Part shown: one piece after another, positions 1 through 6,570 of the stretch
Layout of the letters: every line of letters starts with the position of its first letter
Numbering within the stretch: position 1 is the stretch's first letter
NCBI GenBank assembly: GCA_965651595.1
Contig: CBFGTA010000073.1
Location: 1-11,293, forward strand
Direction of reading: 5' to 3'
Source: CBFGTA01 sp965651595
GTDB lineage: Bacteria > Actinomycetota > Actinomycetes > S36-B12 > UBA10799
DNA: 11,293 nt
Notes under the pieces: generated by a model
What the model was told of the DNA's origin: nothing
Seen by the model: only the letters and a program-made list of their open reading frames with translations
The model's database searches: none
Translations under genes and position numbers: made by a program

Positions 1-12
1 GGTTCAACCTTG

Positions 13-85
13 TAGCCCCGACGGGATTCGAACCCGCGCTACCGCCTTGAGAGGGCGGCGTGCTAGGCCACTACACAACGGGGCC
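13..85 (-). tRNA. tRNA-Glu (anticodon CUC)
   Basis: Read on the minus strand, this 73-nt stretch folds as a cloverleaf. The acceptor arm is GGCCCCG with CGGGGCU plus discriminator A. The anticodon stem is CCGCC/GGCGG around the loop CUCUCAA, giving anticodon CUC, and the T-arm carries GGTTCGAATCC. The first acceptor pair is a G1-U72 wobble. CCA is not encoded, since the next bases read CAA, so it must be added after transcription. It lies 42 nt downstream of tRNA-Gln on the same strand, so the two are probably one transcript. It would be charged by the GltX encoded just upstream. Confidence 0.96.
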
Positions 86-127
86 GTGGCGCGTCATGAC
101 TATGCCGTTGAAGCGACACAGCCGAAG

Positions 128-202
128 TGGCTGGGGTACCAGGACTCGAACCTAGACTAACTGAACCAGAATCAGTCGGGCTGCCAATTACCCCATACCC
201 CA
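128..202 (-). tRNA. tRNA-Gln (anticodon CUG), CCA encoded
   Basis: The minus strand gives a cloverleaf with acceptor UGGGGUA/UACCCCA, discriminator G and an encoded CCA (128-130). The anticodon stem is ACUGA/UCAGU around the loop UUCUGGU, giving anticodon CUG, and the T-loop is TTCGAGT. The first acceptor pair is U1-A72, the pair bacterial GatCAB is known to use to recognise tRNA-Gln. Actinobacteria normally lack GlnRS, so this tRNA is presumably first charged with Glu by the neighbouring GltX and then amidated. It starts 58 nt after the gltX stop codon. The two tRNAs differ in that only this one encodes CCA. Confidence 0.96.
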
Positions 203-214
203 ATGAGCCGTTCA

Positions 215-244
215 AGTATGACACGACAACCAGCCTCAGGTCAC
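215..244 (-). promoter_or_regulatory. Possible promoter for the tRNA-Gln/tRNA-Glu pair
   Basis: On the minus strand GTGACC (239-244) and CATACT (215-220) are 18 nt apart and each match four of six consensus bases of a sigma70-type promoter. A start about 7 nt downstream would leave a leader of only a few nucleotides before tRNA-Gln. The tRNAs could equally be processed from a gltX read-through transcript. The call rests on weak motifs only. Confidence 0.28.
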
Positions 245-260
245 GACGGGGCTGCAGTTG

Positions 261-1763
261 TCAGGCGGAAACGCTCCGAGCTGCAGCGCGTTCGAGCCGA
301 CCCAGGGCCACCTCGCGACCTAACAATTCGAGCGATTCAAACAACGGTGGCGATACTCGTCGACCAGTCACCGCGACCCTCACCGGCCCGAAAGCGAGTC
401 GAGGCTTGAGGCCGCGCCGTTCGATAAGTTCGGCCCGCAAAGCCGCTTCGATTGCGTCGAGGCTCCAGTCCGGCAAGCTCGCTAGCGCAGTTGCTGCCGC
501 ACTAACGACTTCGCGGCCTGCCTCGTCGAGTAACTTGCTGGCGTCGTCGGCATCGATGGCGAAAGCTGGCCGGCCGGGCCGATCCGCGAATAGGAACCCG
601 AGCATCCCTACCGCCTGGGCCAAGGTCTCCATGCGCTCCGACACCAGCGGCATGGCCCGCGTCAGAACCTCGCGGTCAGTACTGTCGGGTTCGGGATCAA
701 CGAATCCGGCCGCAGACAGGAACGGCACGACTCGCCCGACAAGGTCTGCGGCGGCCAGGTGACGAATCCAATCTCCGTTGATGGCAGTGCACTTCTTGAG
801 GTCGAAACGGGCCGGATTCGGATTGACCCGCGCGATGTCAAAGTTTTCGACGAGCTCACGGGGTGAGAAGAACTCGACATCGTTGCCGAACGACCACCCA
901 AGCAGGGACAGATAGTTGATCATTGCTTCCGGGAGGTACCCTTCGCGCAGGTAGAACGAGAACGACGCTTCTGGGTCCCGTTTGGACAGCTTCTTGTTGC
1001 CTTCACCCATCACGTATGGCAAGTGGCCGAACCGTGGCACGCCACTCGCGGATCGTCCGATTGCCACCAGTGCCGCGTGAAGCGCCAGCTGGCGTGGAGT
1101 CGACGACAGCAAGTCTTCGCCGCGGAGAACGTGGGTGATCTGCATGTCGGCGTCATCGACCGGGTTGACCAGGGTGTAGAGCGGATCCCCGTTGGCCCGC
1201 ACCAGTACGAAGTCGGGAACCTGACCTGCCGGGAACGTGACTGTTCCGCGGACCAAGTCCTCCCAGGTCGAGTCACCTTCGGGCATCGCGAACCGAGTCA
1301 CAGCGGGACGGCCCGCAGCTTCGTGAGCTGCGCGCTGCTCGTCGCTCAAGTGTCGACAAGTGCCGGCGTAGCCGCTGGGTTTGCCGGCCAAGCGGGCGCT
1401 CTCGCGATGAGCGGCGAGCTCTTCGGCCGTGCAGTAACACGGGTAGGTGTATCCGGCCTCCGCCAACTCCGCGATGACCGCCCGGTACAGGTCCGAGCGC
1501 TGCGACTGACGGTAAGGTCCGTGCGGTCCGCCAACTTCTGGACCCTCATCCCACTCCATGCCCAACCACCGCAGGCAGTCCAGCAGCGACTGGTAGGACG
1601 ATTCCGAATCGCGGGCCGCGTCAGTGTCTTCGATCCGAAAAACGAACGTACCGCCGGTGTGGCGAGCGTACGCCCAGTTGAAAAGGGCGGTGCGCACCAT
1701 TCCTACGTGGGGGTCGCCGGTTGGGGAGGGGCAGAAACGTACACGCACAGGACTGTCAGCCAC
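261..1763 (-). CDS. gltX: Glutamyl-tRNA synthetase (probably non-discriminating)
   Basis: This class I aminoacyl-tRNA synthetase attaches glutamate to tRNA-Glu in the cytoplasm. In GatCAB-dependent bacteria it also misacylates tRNA-Gln. The 500-residue length is normal for the family. The HIGH-type motif is HVGM at residues 19-22, after the PSPTG stretch. The KMSKS-type motif is KLSKR at 258-262. The motif C109-x-C111 ... C136-x-H138, with 24 residues between C111 and C136, matches the zinc-binding motif known in E. coli GluRS. The C-terminal half is the helical anticodon-binding domain and contains GLKPRLAFGPVR. The start is GTG, chosen because GAGAGGA (1771-1777) lies 7 nt upstream and only 3 nt separate it from the preceding stop, which indicates translational coupling with the FAH-family gene. 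Both tRNA substrates follow directly. Non-discriminating charging is inferred from the lineage and was not proved from residues here. Confidence 0.97.
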   Translation of the reverse strand: MADSPVRVRFCPSPTGDPHVGMVRTALFNWAYARHTGGTFVFRIEDTDAARDSESSYQSLLDCLRWLGMEWDEGPEVGGPHGPYRQSQRSDLYRAVIAELAEAGYTYPCYCTAEELAAHRESARLAGKPSGYAGTCRHLSDEQRAAHEAAGRPAVTRFAMPEGDSTWEDLVRGTVTFPAGQVPDFVLVRANGDPLYTLVNPVDDADMQITHVLRGEDLLSSTPRQLALHAALVAIGRSASGVPRFGHLPYVMGEGNKKLSKRDPEASFSFYLREGYLPEAMINYLSLLGWSFGNDVEFFSPRELVENFDIARVNPNPARFDLKKCTAINGDWIRHLAAADLVGRVVPFLSAAGFVDPEPDSTDREVLTRAMPLVSERMETLAQAVGMLGFLFADRPGRPAFAIDADDASKLLDEAGREVVSAAATALASLPDWSLDAIEAALRAELIERRGLKPRLAFGPVRVAVTGRRVSPPLFESLELLGREVALGRLERAAARSVSA

Positions 1764-1766
1764 CGG

Positions 1767-2561
1767 CTATTCCTCTCGTCGCAGAACGGGATTGGTCAAC
1801 GCTCCCACACCCTCGAGTCGCACTCTGACGGTGTCACCGTGGCGCAGACCACCGACGCCTGCCCCGGTTCCGGTCAGTATGACATCCCCGGGGAGGAGGG
1901 TCATGACCGCCGAAACTGCGGCGATGATTGCCCGCGGGCCGTAGACCATGTCACCGGTAGTGAAGGACTGTCGGGGCGAGTCGTCCACCAAGCAGGTGAC
2001 TGCCAGACCCGGCTCGGTCACGTCGTCGATCGAGATATCCGTGTCGATCCAAGGCCCCAGGGGGCAGAACGTGTCGAATCCCTTCGCCCGCGTCCATTGG
2101 CCGTCTCTAGCTTGCAAGTCGCGCGCGGTGACGTCGTTGGCGGCGGTGACGCCAAGTACCACCTTGTGCGCGTCGGCGGCGGACACGTTGCGACACATGC
2201 GGCCGATTACTAGCGCCAGTTCGGCCTCGTGTTCGACCTGATCACTCAAGTCCGGCAAGATGATCGGTTCACCCGGGGCAATCACTGAGGTGGACGGCTT
2301 GAGGAAGAACAGCGGCTCAGCGGGAACTGCAGAATCAAGTTCCGCCGCATGGTCGAAATAGTTCTTGCCGATGCACACGACTTTGCTCGGCAACACCGGG
2401 GGCAACAGCCTGACTTGAGCTAGCGACCAAGTCTGTTCCGTGGTGGCAACTTCCCCGAAGGGATGGCCGACCATCTCGTGGAAGATGGGCATTCCTGTCG
2501 CGTCGTTGCCGACGATGGCGAAACTGACCTTCCCGTCGACGCTGAGCCGAGCGATCCTCAT
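1767..2561 (-). CDS. Fumarylacetoacetate hydrolase (FAH) family protein
   Basis: This 264-residue protein is of the FAH fold (HpcE/FAHD type), a metal-dependent group of hydrolases, isomerases, decarboxylases and oxaloacetate tautomerases acting on oxo-acids. Visible family marks are KNYFDHAAE at 66-74, the metal-ligand region with E112-x-E114, NDVTARDLQ at 142-150 (D143 a likely further ligand), KGFD at 160-163 and GDVILTGTGAGVG at 225-237. I chose the ATG at 2559-2561 because it overlaps the cimA stop as ATGA and the protein then begins MRIARLSVDG as relatives do. An upstream in-frame start would add 31 atypical residues inside cimA. It sits between cimA and gltX, as related genes do in mycobacteria (Rv2993c, from memory). 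The substrate cannot be told from sequence. The names given to relatives (hydroxyhepta-diene-dioate isomerase) probably over-specify. Confidence 0.9.
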   Translation of the reverse strand: MRIARLSVDGKVSFAIVGNDATGMPIFHEMVGHPFGEVATTEQTWSLAQVRLLPPVLPSKVVCIGKNYFDHAAELDSAVPAEPLFFLKPSTSVIAPGEPIILPDLSDQVEHEAELALVIGRMCRNVSAADAHKVVLGVTAANDVTARDLQARDGQWTRAKGFDTFCPLGPWIDTDISIDDVTEPGLAVTCLVDDSPRQSFTTGDMVYGPRAIIAAVSAVMTLLPGDVILTGTGAGVGGLRHGDTVRVRLEGVGALTNPVLRREE

Positions 2562-4147
2562 GCTTCCCACCCCAACATCCCGTACGACAATGCGTCCTCT
2601 AAGGCCATCCAGCTCGCTGCGATGACGTTTTCGTGTACTCCGACAGTCGTCCACGAATGTTGGCCATCCGAGGTGTCCACGAGGACGCGGGTCACGGCAT
2701 CAGTACCGCGGACGCCTGCCAGAATCCTGACCTTGTAGTCGGTGAGTTCGAACTTCTCTATCTCGGGAAATGCCGTGGACAGGGCTGCACGCAGGGCGTT
2801 GTCGAGCGCGTTGACGGGGCCGTTTCCCTCCCCGACAGCGACGGTCCGGTTTCCGCCGACGACAATCTTGACGGTCGCCTCGGAGCGAACGTCGTTGTCG
2901 CCGGTGCTTTCGACGATGACTCGCCACGACTCGACATCGAATGATCGTCGGCGATGACCATGCTCGATTTCATGCACCAGTAGTTCGAACGAAGCGTCGG
3001 CGGCTTCGAACGTCCAGCCCTGCGCTTCGCGGTCCTTCACCTGAGTGACTACTTCGGTGAGCAACTCGGGCCGGTTGGAGAAGTCGATCCCTAGCTCGCG
3101 GCCCTTCAACTCCACCGAAGCACGACCGGCCATTTCGGTTACGAGCACCCGCATGTCAGACCCGACTTGGGACGGATCGATGTGGTTGTACATTTCCGGG
3201 CTTACCTTCAGCGCACTCGCGTGCAGGCCCGCCTTGTGGGCAAACGCTGACAGCCCCACATAGGCCTGGTGCGAGTTCGGTGCCAAGTTGGCGATGTCGG
3301 CGATAGCATGCGAGACGCGCATCATCTCGGCGAGTTGCTCCGGGGCCACCACGTCGCGGCCCATCTTGAGTTGCAGGTTTGCGAGCACGGCGAACAGGTC
3401 GGCGTTGCCGGCTCTCTCGCCATAGCCGTTGGCGGTGGTCTGCACATGCATCGCGCCAGCCTCGACGGCTGTCACTGTGTTTGCCACCGCACACCCGGTG
3501 TCGTCTTGGCAATGGATCCCGAGCCTCAAGGTGGTCTGTTGGCTCACCGCCGACACGATCCGATAGATGTCGAACGGCAGCATCCCGCCGTTCGTGTCGC
3601 ACAGCACCCCAACGTCGGCGCCAGCCTCGGCGGCCGCCTCCAACAGGGCCGGGCCGTAGGCGGGGTCACGGCGATACCCGTCGAAAAAGTGCTCGCAGTC
3701 GAGGAATACCCGTCGGCCGTGACTGACCAGATACTCCACGGTGTCGCGGACCATCGCGATGTTCTCGTCCAAGGTGGTGCGAAGCGCGTCGGTGATGTGC
3801 CACACGTCGCTCTTGGCCACGATCGTGACGGCCGGGGTGTGCGCTTCCAACAGCGCCTGCACTTGCGCGTCGTCGGCGACGCCCACACTGGGCTTGCGGG
3901 TGGCCCCGAAGGCGCACAGTTGTGCGTTGCTCAGTTGTAGTTCGTCACGGGCGCGAGCGAAGAACTCGGTGTCCTTGGGGAGAGCCCCAGGCCAGCCGCC
4001 CTCAATGTAGGTCACACCCACCTGGTCGAGGAGCCGCGCGACAGCAAGCTTGTCGCTGGCGGAGAAGGAGATGCCTTCCCGCTGTGCTCCGTCGCGCAAA
4101 GTCGTGTCGAGGACGTGGAACTCGTCGGTGGTGCGTCCGTCGGTCAT
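2558..4147 (-). CDS. cimA: (R)-citramalate synthase
   Basis: The enzyme condenses pyruvate with acetyl-CoA to citramalate, the first committed step of threonine-independent isoleucine synthesis. It is a 529-residue DRE-TIM metallolyase of the isopropylmalate/homocitrate/citramalate family. LDTTLRDGAQREG (13-25) holds the R18-D19 catalytic/metal pair, IEGGWPGALPKDTEFF follows, NGYGERAGNADL is at 240-251 and FAHKAGLHASA at 302-312. The last 130 or so residues form the LeuA-type dimerisation/allosteric domain. The metal-site segment reads IHCQDD (211-216) where most of the superfamily has H-x-H-N-D. The ATG at 4145-4147 is chosen because AGGAAG lies a few bases upstream and the protein then begins MTDGRTTDEF. 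Longer in-frame starts run into RNA hairpins. It is coupled to the FAH gene by an ATGA overlap. Upstream are an Ile-rich leader frame and a terminator, so isoleucine-controlled attenuation is likely. Confidence 0.93.
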   Translation of the reverse strand: MTDGRTTDEFHVLDTTLRDGAQREGISFSASDKLAVARLLDQVGVTYIEGGWPGALPKDTEFFARARDELQLSNAQLCAFGATRKPSVGVADDAQVQALLEAHTPAVTIVAKSDVWHITDALRTTLDENIAMVRDTVEYLVSHGRRVFLDCEHFFDGYRRDPAYGPALLEAAAEAGADVGVLCDTNGGMLPFDIYRIVSAVSQQTTLRLGIHCQDDTGCAVANTVTAVEAGAMHVQTTANGYGERAGNADLFAVLANLQLKMGRDVVAPEQLAEMMRVSHAIADIANLAPNSHQAYVGLSAFAHKAGLHASALKVSPEMYNHIDPSQVGSDMRVLVTEMAGRASVELKGRELGIDFSNRPELLTEVVTQVKDREAQGWTFEAADASFELLVHEIEHGHRRRSFDVESWRVIVESTGDNDVRSEATVKIVVGGNRTVAVGEGNGPVNALDNALRAALSTAFPEIEKFELTDYKVRILAGVRGTDAVTRVLVDTSDGQHSWTTVGVHENVIAASWMALEDALSYGMLGWEA

Positions 4148-4181
4148 GTGTCTTCCTCGGTCTTTCGCTGTCGTGGGGATC

Positions 4182-4215
4182 ATTGGCTGCCGGCCAATTC
4201 CTGGTGGAGGAATTG
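4182..4215 (-). other. Two mutually exclusive hairpins in the cimA 5' untranslated region
   Basis: On the minus strand, just after the terminator T-run, CAATTCC (4215-4209) pairs with GGAATTG (4201-4195) around a 7-nt loop. The bases ATTGGC (4198-4193) can instead pair with GCCAAT (4187-4182) around a 5-nt loop. The two stems share ATTG and cannot form together. They lie about 35-70 nt before the cimA start. This could be part of the switch that controls cimA, but no function is shown by sequence alone. Confidence 0.5.
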
Positions 4216-4240
4216 AAAAAGCCCCCGAGCGCACGGGGGC
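4216..4240 (-). terminator. Intrinsic terminator in front of cimA (attenuator candidate)
   Basis: On the minus strand GCCCCCG (4240-4234) and CGGGGGC (4227-4221) form a perfect 7-bp GC stem around a 6-nt loop and are followed directly by five Ts (4220-4216). It lies 33 nt after the stop of the Ile-rich leader frame and about 70 nt before cimA. It could simply end the leuB-ilvE transcript, or act as a conditional attenuator. The leader frame favours the second reading. No strong competing antiterminator was found by eye. Confidence 0.85.
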
Positions 4241-4274
4241 GCGCGCCGGGAGCCGAATGGGCTGCGCGGCGCGC
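4241..4274 (-). promoter_or_regulatory. GC-rich hairpin between the leader stop codon and the terminator
   Basis: GCGCGCCG (4274-4267) is the exact reverse complement of CGGCGCGC (4248-4241), giving an 8-bp stem. An inner AGCC/GGCT stem (4263-4260 with 4254-4251) closes a 5-nt loop. The 5' arm begins at the G of the leader TAG stop, so a ribosome stalled on the Ile codons would cover it. The 3' arm abuts the terminator stem without overlapping it. It may therefore modulate terminator folding, but the exact alternative pairing is not resolved. Confidence 0.55.
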
Positions 4275-4321
4275 TAGATAATGATCGTGGCAGCAGATGT
4301 CACCTGCTCAGTGTGCCACAT
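4274..4321 (-). CDS. Putative isoleucine leader peptide of cimA (15 aa)
   Basis: This minus-strand ATG frame encodes MWHTEQVTSAATIII and then TAG. The last three codons are ATC ATT ATC, all isoleucine, immediately before the stop. It starts 37 nt after the ilvE stop codon and is followed by a GC hairpin and a T-tailed terminator before cimA, an enzyme of isoleucine synthesis. This is the layout of ribosome-mediated attenuation: when charged Ile-tRNA is scarce, the ribosome stalls at the end of the frame and alters downstream folding. GGGAG lies only one base from the ATG, so initiation looks imperfect; an in-frame GTG at codon 7 is an alternative. The coding part also folds on itself (GTGGC with GCCAC, and AGCAGGT with ATCTGCT). 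The codon match and context are seen; the function is inferred. Confidence 0.65.
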   Translation of the reverse strand: MWHTEQVTSAATIII

Positions 4322-4358
4322 TCTCCCGCTACACGTGCGGCTGCCTGCCTGAGCGCAC

Positions 4359-5462
4359 CTATCCGCGCGCGTACCGCTGCACCCACCCGTACGGATCGTC
4401 AACCGCGCCGGTCTGAAGGTCGACGAGTTGTTCGCGCAACCCCATCGTGACCGGTCCGGCAGTTCCGTCGCCGACCAGCCAGTCGCCGTGTGCTGACTTC
4501 ACCTGGCCGACGGGCGTGATGACGGCGGCGGTTCCGCAGGCAAACACCTCGGTGAGTTCGCCCGACTCACATCCCTGACGCCACTGTTGCACCGAGATCG
4601 GCTCTTCAGCGACGGCCAGGCCGGACGACTCAGCCAAGGTGATCAGCGACTCCCGGGTGATTCCGGGAAGCAACGCACCCGACAGGGCCGGTGTCACCAG
4701 CCTCGCTTCAGACCCGTGTCCGAAAACGAAGAACAGATTCATCCCACCCATTTCCTCAACCCACTGGTGTTCAGCAGCATCGAGCCACACCACCTGATCG
4801 CATCCCTGCCGGGATGCTTCGGCCTGGGCGACCAAGCTCGCGGCATAGTTACCAGCGCACTTGGCTTCACCAGTACCACCTGGCGCGGCCCGAACGTAGT
4901 CCTCGCACAGCCACACGGAGACTGGCTTGATGCCTTGGGGGAAGTAGGGGCCAGCCGGGGAGGCGATCAGCAAGTAGGTGTACGACGAAGACGGCTTCAC
5001 TCCAAGGGCGACTTCCGTTCCGAACATGAACGGACGCAAATAGAGGGTGCGTTCCGGGCCCGGAGGCACCCAGTCCGCATCGACTTCCAGCAACGCCTCG
5101 ATCGACCCGAGGAATAAGTCGTCGGGCAGTTCAGCCATTGCGAGGCGCCGCGCGGATTGCCGAAACCTCTCCGCGTTGCGTTCGGCGCGAAACGTGGCCA
5201 CTGTCGTGGAGTTGTGGCGGTAGGCCTTGAGGCCTTCGAAGATTGCCTGACCGTAATGGAGGAAGCTGGTGGCCGGGTCGAGGGCGATCGGTTCGTAAGC
5301 GGACACGCGTGGGTCGTGCCAACCCAGGTCGTCGGTCCAGCGGATCGACACCATGTGGTCGGTCATATAACGACCGAAACCCGGGTCGGCCAGCATTGTT
5401 TCGCGAACTGAGGCTGACGTGGGGTTGGGGTTTCTTTCGAACTCGAACAGGCGAGCGGACAT
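4359..5462 (-). CDS. ilvE: Branched-chain amino acid aminotransferase
   Basis: This PLP-dependent class IV (fold-type IV) aminotransferase interconverts Leu, Ile and Val with their 2-oxo acids, using glutamate/2-oxoglutarate. It is 367 residues long, normal for bacterial BCATs of this type. LHYGQAIFEGLKAYR lies at 68-82. The PLP-binding lysine is K201 in GEAKCAGNYAASL. The class IV segment has E236/E237 in VEEMGGMNLFFVFG, and FACGTAAVITPVGQ is at 307-320. The ATG start is supported by a perfect AGGAGG (5475-5470) 7 nt upstream, which overlaps the leuB stop codon and indicates coupling with leuB. It carries out the last step for both the leucine and the citramalate-isoleucine routes whose first enzymes flank it. 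The gene is followed by 211 bp holding the cimA leader region. Confidence 0.97.
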   Translation of the reverse strand: MSARLFEFERNPNPTSASVRETMLADPGFGRYMTDHMVSIRWTDDLGWHDPRVSAYEPIALDPATSFLHYGQAIFEGLKAYRHNSTTVATFRAERNAERFRQSARRLAMAELPDDLFLGSIEALLEVDADWVPPGPERTLYLRPFMFGTEVALGVKPSSSYTYLLIASPAGPYFPQGIKPVSVWLCEDYVRAAPGGTGEAKCAGNYAASLVAQAEASRQGCDQVVWLDAAEHQWVEEMGGMNLFFVFGHGSEARLVTPALSGALLPGITRESLITLAESSGLAVAEEPISVQQWRQGCESGELTEVFACGTAAVITPVGQVKSAHGDWLVGDGTAGPVTMGLREQLVDLQTGAVDDPYGWVQRYARG

Positions 5463-5473
5463 TCAAGTGCCTC

Positions 5474-6523
5474 CTAGGCGCTAGCGACAGCGATCGCGTC
5501 GCCGATTTCGGCGGTGGAACGTGCCGAAGCTGATTCGGTACGAGCGGCCAGGTCACCAGCGACGGCTGCCTCAATGCGGGCGGCAATCGCGGACTCGCCA
5601 AGATGATCGGCGAGCATGGCGGCGCTCATGATGGCTGCTGTCGGATCGGCAATGCCTTGACCGGCGATGTCGGGGGCAGAGCCGTGAACGGGTTCGAACA
5701 TGCTTGGGGCTGTCCCGTCGACGTTCAGGTTGCCTGATGCTGCAAGGCCGATGCCGCCAGCGATGGCGGCCCCGAGGTCGGTGAGGATGTCGCCGAACAT
5801 GTTGTCGGTGATGATGACGTCGAAGCGGCCCGGGTCGGTCACGAAATAGATGGTGGCAGCATCGATGTGGCAGTAGTCGTGGTTGACGTCGGGGAACTCT
5901 GCAGCCACCGCCTCCACTACTCGGGCGTAGAGGTTACCCGCGTGCACGAGCACGTTCGTCTTGTGAACGAGGGTGAGCTTCTTGCGCGGCCGGGCAGCTG
6001 CACGTGTGAAGGCGTCGCGCACGATGCGCTCCACACCAAACCATGTGTTGATGCTTTCCTCGGTGGCAACCTCGTGAGCAGTCCCCTGGCGCAGGAACCC
6101 GCCCGCCCCGCAGTAGAGACCTTCGGTGCCTTCGCGGCACACGATCATGTCGACGGTTTCGGGGGTGGCGGTTGCCACCGGAGACGACACTCCCGGCAGC
6201 AGCTTCACCGGCCGCAGGTTGACGGCGTGGTCGAAGCTGAACCGCAAGGCCAGCAGCAGGCCCCGCTCGAGAACGCCCGGCGGCACCGTCGGGTCCCCGA
6301 TCGCGCCGAGCAGAATGGCGTCGTGGTCGGCGAGCTCAGCGTGGACACTCGCTGGCAGGGCTTCGCCCGTGCGGTGATAGGCGCGGGCCCCGAGGTCGTA
6401 GTCGGTCGTCGTCCAGGTCACGTCGGCCCCGGAAGCCGCGACAAGAGCCTTGACCGCTTCCTGGGTGACTTCCTGTCCAATACCGTCGCCGGGAATGAGT
6501 GCGAGTGAGTAAGTACGTGCCAT
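5474..6523 (-). CDS. leuB: 3-isopropylmalate dehydrogenase
   Basis: The enzyme uses NAD to oxidise and decarboxylate 3-isopropylmalate to 2-oxoisocaproate in leucine synthesis. With a citramalate route it also handles 3-methylmalate for isoleucine. It is a 349-residue beta-decarboxylating dehydrogenase. Marks are IPGDGIGQEV at 10-19, the substrate-binding arginines R94, R104 and R130, the catalytic K188 in VHKTNVL, D221 in HIDAATIYFV, NMFGDILTDLGAA at 241-253 with D245 and D249, and the NAD-site motif EPVHGSAPDIAG at 277-288. There is no Shine-Dalgarno before the ATG. Instead TAATCT ends 7 nt upstream, so the mRNA is probably leaderless. It heads the minus-strand operon and is divergent from leuA. 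Confidence 0.97.
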   Translation of the reverse strand: MARTYSLALIPGDGIGQEVTQEAVKALVAASGADVTWTTTDYDLGARAYHRTGEALPASVHAELADHDAILLGAIGDPTVPPGVLERGLLLALRFSFDHAVNLRPVKLLPGVSSPVATATPETVDMIVCREGTEGLYCGAGGFLRQGTAHEVATEESINTWFGVERIVRDAFTRAAARPRKKLTLVHKTNVLVHAGNLYARVVEAVAAEFPDVNHDYCHIDAATIYFVTDPGRFDVIITDNMFGDILTDLGAAIAGGIGLAASGNLNVDGTAPSMFEPVHGSAPDIAGQGIADPTAAIMSAAMLADHLGESAIAARIEAAVAGDLAARTESASARSTAEIGDAIAVASA

Positions 6524-6530
6524 GTCGGCA

Positions 6531-6536
6531 AGATTA
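6531..6536 (-). promoter_or_regulatory. -10 box of a leaderless leuB promoter
   Basis: TAATCT on the minus strand fits TANNNT and leaves 7 nt before the leuB ATG, placing the transcript start at or next to the A of the start codon. No Shine-Dalgarno is present, which agrees with a leaderless message. No good -35 is seen. The corresponding -35 zone overlaps the -10 box of the divergent leuA promoter. Confidence 0.55.
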
Positions 6537-6555
6537 CGGGTCGGGTCACCTCGGG

Positions 6556-6564
6556 TGCTACGCT
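6556..6564 (+). promoter_or_regulatory. Extended -10 promoter of the leuA leader transcript
   Basis: TGC followed by TACGCT (6559-6564) is an extended -10 element. Six bases separate it from the GTG of the leader frame at 6571, so transcription would begin at or beside that GTG. The -35 is poor, as is usual with an extended -10. The element sits face to face with the leuB promoter, the two predicted starts being about 48 bp apart. Confidence 0.55.
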
Positions 6565-6570
6565 AGGTGC

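Noticed and set aside
1023..2213. Open plus-strand frame of 396 codons
   Set aside because: It lies antisense across gltX and the FAH gene, shows no family signature, and both opposing genes have clear motifs. It is a high-GC shadow frame.
3269..3940. Open plus-strand frame of 223 codons
   Set aside because: It is fully antisense to cimA, with His/Gly/Val-rich low-information sequence and no recognisable domain.
4148..4358. T-box riboswitch upstream of cimA
   Set aside because: I could not find the conserved T-box sequence or a specifier-loop arrangement. The Ile codons are in a translatable frame, which fits a leader peptide better.
4397..4402. TTGACG on the minus strand as a -35 for a cimA leader promoter
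   Set aside because: It falls in the ilvE coding end and no TANNNT box occurs at 16-19 nt. Without a -10 it is not supported.
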